DNA from: Planococcus shixiaomingii
GTDB taxonomy: Bacteria > Bacillota > Bacilli > Bacillales_A > Planococcaceae
Assembly (NCBI RefSeq): GCF_030413615.1
Contig: NZ_CP129236.1
Span: 3,518,001 to 3,582,000, forward strand
Reading direction: 5' to 3'
Length of the DNA: 64,000 nucleotides
A program made the translations under genes and the position numbers. Position 1 is the first letter of the stretch; each line of letters begins with the position of its first letter. Of the stretch, positions 62,713-64,000 are shown piece after piece. The notes beneath the pieces are model-generated. The model ran no database searches and was not told the DNA's origin. It was given only the letters and a program-made list of their open reading frames with translations.

Positions 62713-64000
62713 GTGGATATAATCACAATATTGAATTTAGCGTTATTGGTCATATTAATTGGTCTGACTGCCTTTTTCGTCGGATCCGAGTTTGCAGTCG
62801 TCAAGATCCGCATGTCACGTCTTGATCAACTGATTTCTGAAGGAAACAAAAAAGCGATAATGGCTAAGAAAGTAGCCAGCAACCTGGATTATTACCTGTC
62901 CGCCTGCCAATTAGGGATTACGGTAACAGCACTTGGACTCGGTGCGCTCGGGAAACCGACAGTCGAGCGTCTGATGTATCCGATTTTCGAATTTTTCGCT
63001 GTTTCGGATGCTGTAGCATCGGCGTCTTCCTATGCCATCGCGTTCTTGCTTGTCACCTATCTGCACGTTGTGGTCGGCGAGATGGCTCCAAAAACACTGG
63101 CAATCGAATATGCTGAAAAAATGTCGTTGCTGCTCGCTCCCCCTCTTTATTGGTTCGGGCAAATCATGAAACCATTCATTTGGGCATTGAACGGAGCTGC
63201 ACGAGTTTTTTTGAAAGCATTTGGCGTACAGCCAGCCGGACAGGAACAGGCATATTCCGAAGATGAACTAAAAATTGTCATGGCCCAGAGTTTCGAAGGC
63301 GGGGCCCTCAACGAAACAGAACTCTCCTATATGGAGAACGTCTTCACGTTTGACGAGCGCGCCGCTAAAGACATCATGGTGCCTCGCACAGAACTGATTA
63401 CACTCGATAAGGATATGCCGCTAGAAGAGATCATCCAAGTACTTGATGAAAACAATTACACGCGTTACCCGGTTACGGAAGACGGAGATAAAGACAAGAT
63501 TATCGGTTTTGTCAGCGCCAAAAAGATGCTGCCCCATATTGTAGCCGGCCGTCCAGGAAAGCTGGAGGACTTTGTCCGGGAACTGCCTACCGTTTTCGAA
63601 ATGACGGGTTTACAGAATGCCCTATTGAAAATGCAGCATGCCCGCGTCCATATCGCAGTGGTTGCAGATGAATATGGAGGCACTGCCGGCATGATTACGC
63701 TGGAAGATATTCTGGAAGAAATCGTTGGAGAAATCCGCGACGAATTTGACTGGGATGAACAGCCGGAAATCAGCCAAATCAGCGACAACCAATATCTGAT
63801 CAACGGCCGCGTCCTTTTAAAAGATTTAGAGGAACGCTTTGGCTTAACTTTTGAAGAAAGCGAAGATATTGATACCATTGGCGGCTGGGTTCATTATAAG
63901 AGTCCGGGAGAAATTCAAACCGGTGATACGCTGACCAAGGAAAATACTTTGTGGACCGTCATGGAGATGGATCATCAGCAAATTAAACAAGTCATGTTCC
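62713..64000 (+). CDS. HlyC/CorC family transporter (CNNM-CBS-CorC), partial
   Basis: The frame runs off the right edge after 429 codons. GTG 62713 is chosen as start since it gives the family N-terminus VDIITILNLALLV; the nearest site is AGGG at 7 nt. The CNNM/DUF21 membrane domain covers residues 1-190 (GSEFAVVKIR, LGITVTALGLGALG, HVVVGEMAPKTLA). The two CBS domains span about 205-330 (IMVPRTELITLD, EYGGTAGMITLEDILEEIVG), and then the CorC_HlyC domain begins. Family members are linked to Mg2+/Co2+ homeostasis. Confidence 0.93.
   Translation, partial: MDIITILNLALLVILIGLTAFFVGSEFAVVKIRMSRLDQLISEGNKKAIMAKKVASNLDYYLSACQLGITVTALGLGALGKPTVERLMYPIFEFFAVSDAVASASSYAIAFLLVTYLHVVVGEMAPKTLAIEYAEKMSLLLAPPLYWFGQIMKPFIWALNGAARVFLKAFGVQPAGQEQAYSEDELKIVMAQSFEGGALNETELSYMENVFTFDERAAKDIMVPRTELITLDKDMPLEEIIQVLDENNYTRYPVTEDGDKDKIIGFVSAKKMLPHIVAGRPGKLEDFVRELPTVFEMTGLQNALLKMQHARVHIAVVADEYGGTAGMITLEDILEEIVGEIRDEFDWDEQPEISQISDNQYLINGRVLLKDLEERFGLTFEESEDIDTIGGWVHYKSPGEIQTGDTLTKENTLWTVMEMDHQQIKQVMF

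Overview
The window looks like chromosome of a Bacillota species of order Bacillales. The best guess is Planococcaceae (Planococcus-like), but this rests on gene content and style, not on a database match. The clues are a lysine (L-box) riboswitch ahead of dapA, a yybP-ykoY (Mn2+) riboswitch ahead of a TerC-family gene, RsbR/RsbQ stress proteins with a SigB-type promoter, B. subtilis-like lutABC, YesM/YesN-type signalling, a cdaR-like/msmX pair, CcpA-type cre sites and strong AGGAGG ribosome binding sites. I saw no rRNA, tRNA, CRISPR array, insertion sequence or prophage.

Layout. 1-3.9 kb: minus-strand housekeeping genes (MFS pump cut by the edge, small membrane protein, TraB family, YpfJ-type metallopeptidase, methyltransferase). 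4-5.2 kb: lysine riboswitch and dapA. 5.2-7.9 kb: a minus-strand run rsbQ, PAS-GGDEF diguanylate cyclase, rsbR. 8-12.5 kb: MATE pump and three tandem SDR paralogues. 12.6-33.2 kb: a large L-rhamnose block. It holds lutABC, an HPr-like protein with Gln at position 15, a DeoR regulator, rhaA, rhaB, bifunctional rhaEW, rhaM, an ABC importer (binding protein, two permeases, ATPase), a YesM/YesN-type two-component system with its own binding lipoprotein, and a second isomerase of the L-fucose/L-arabinose class. A divergent AraC regulator follows. Together these could take external L-rhamnose to dihydroxyacetone phosphate plus L-lactate, then pyruvate.

34.5-38.7 kb: a SigB-type general stress protein, a 21-bp tandem repeat, mmsA/iolA-like and Fe-alcohol dehydrogenase genes, and the relic of a sigma-54 activator. 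39.2-46.5 kb: an ECF sigma factor/anti-sigma pair, a hydrolase, and a cell-surface locus of two paralogous MPKTG-anchored repeat proteins plus a class-F-like sortase with a C-terminal Fn3-like extension. A promoter-like motif (GTGAWC, 16 bp, MCGTT) stands ahead of the sigma operon and of both surface-protein genes, so the locus may be one regulon. This is the best candidate for an undescribed system.

46.8-64 kb: small membrane protein, a 1390-residue TPR protein with an embedded C39-like peptidase domain, an LLM oxidoreductase, a truncated and a full-length ATP-grasp paralogue, methyltransferase, RDD protein, PucR/CdaR-type regulator with msmX, FUSC-family protein, Mn riboswitch with TerC-family gene, MerR regulator, and a HlyC/CorC-family protein cut by the right edge.
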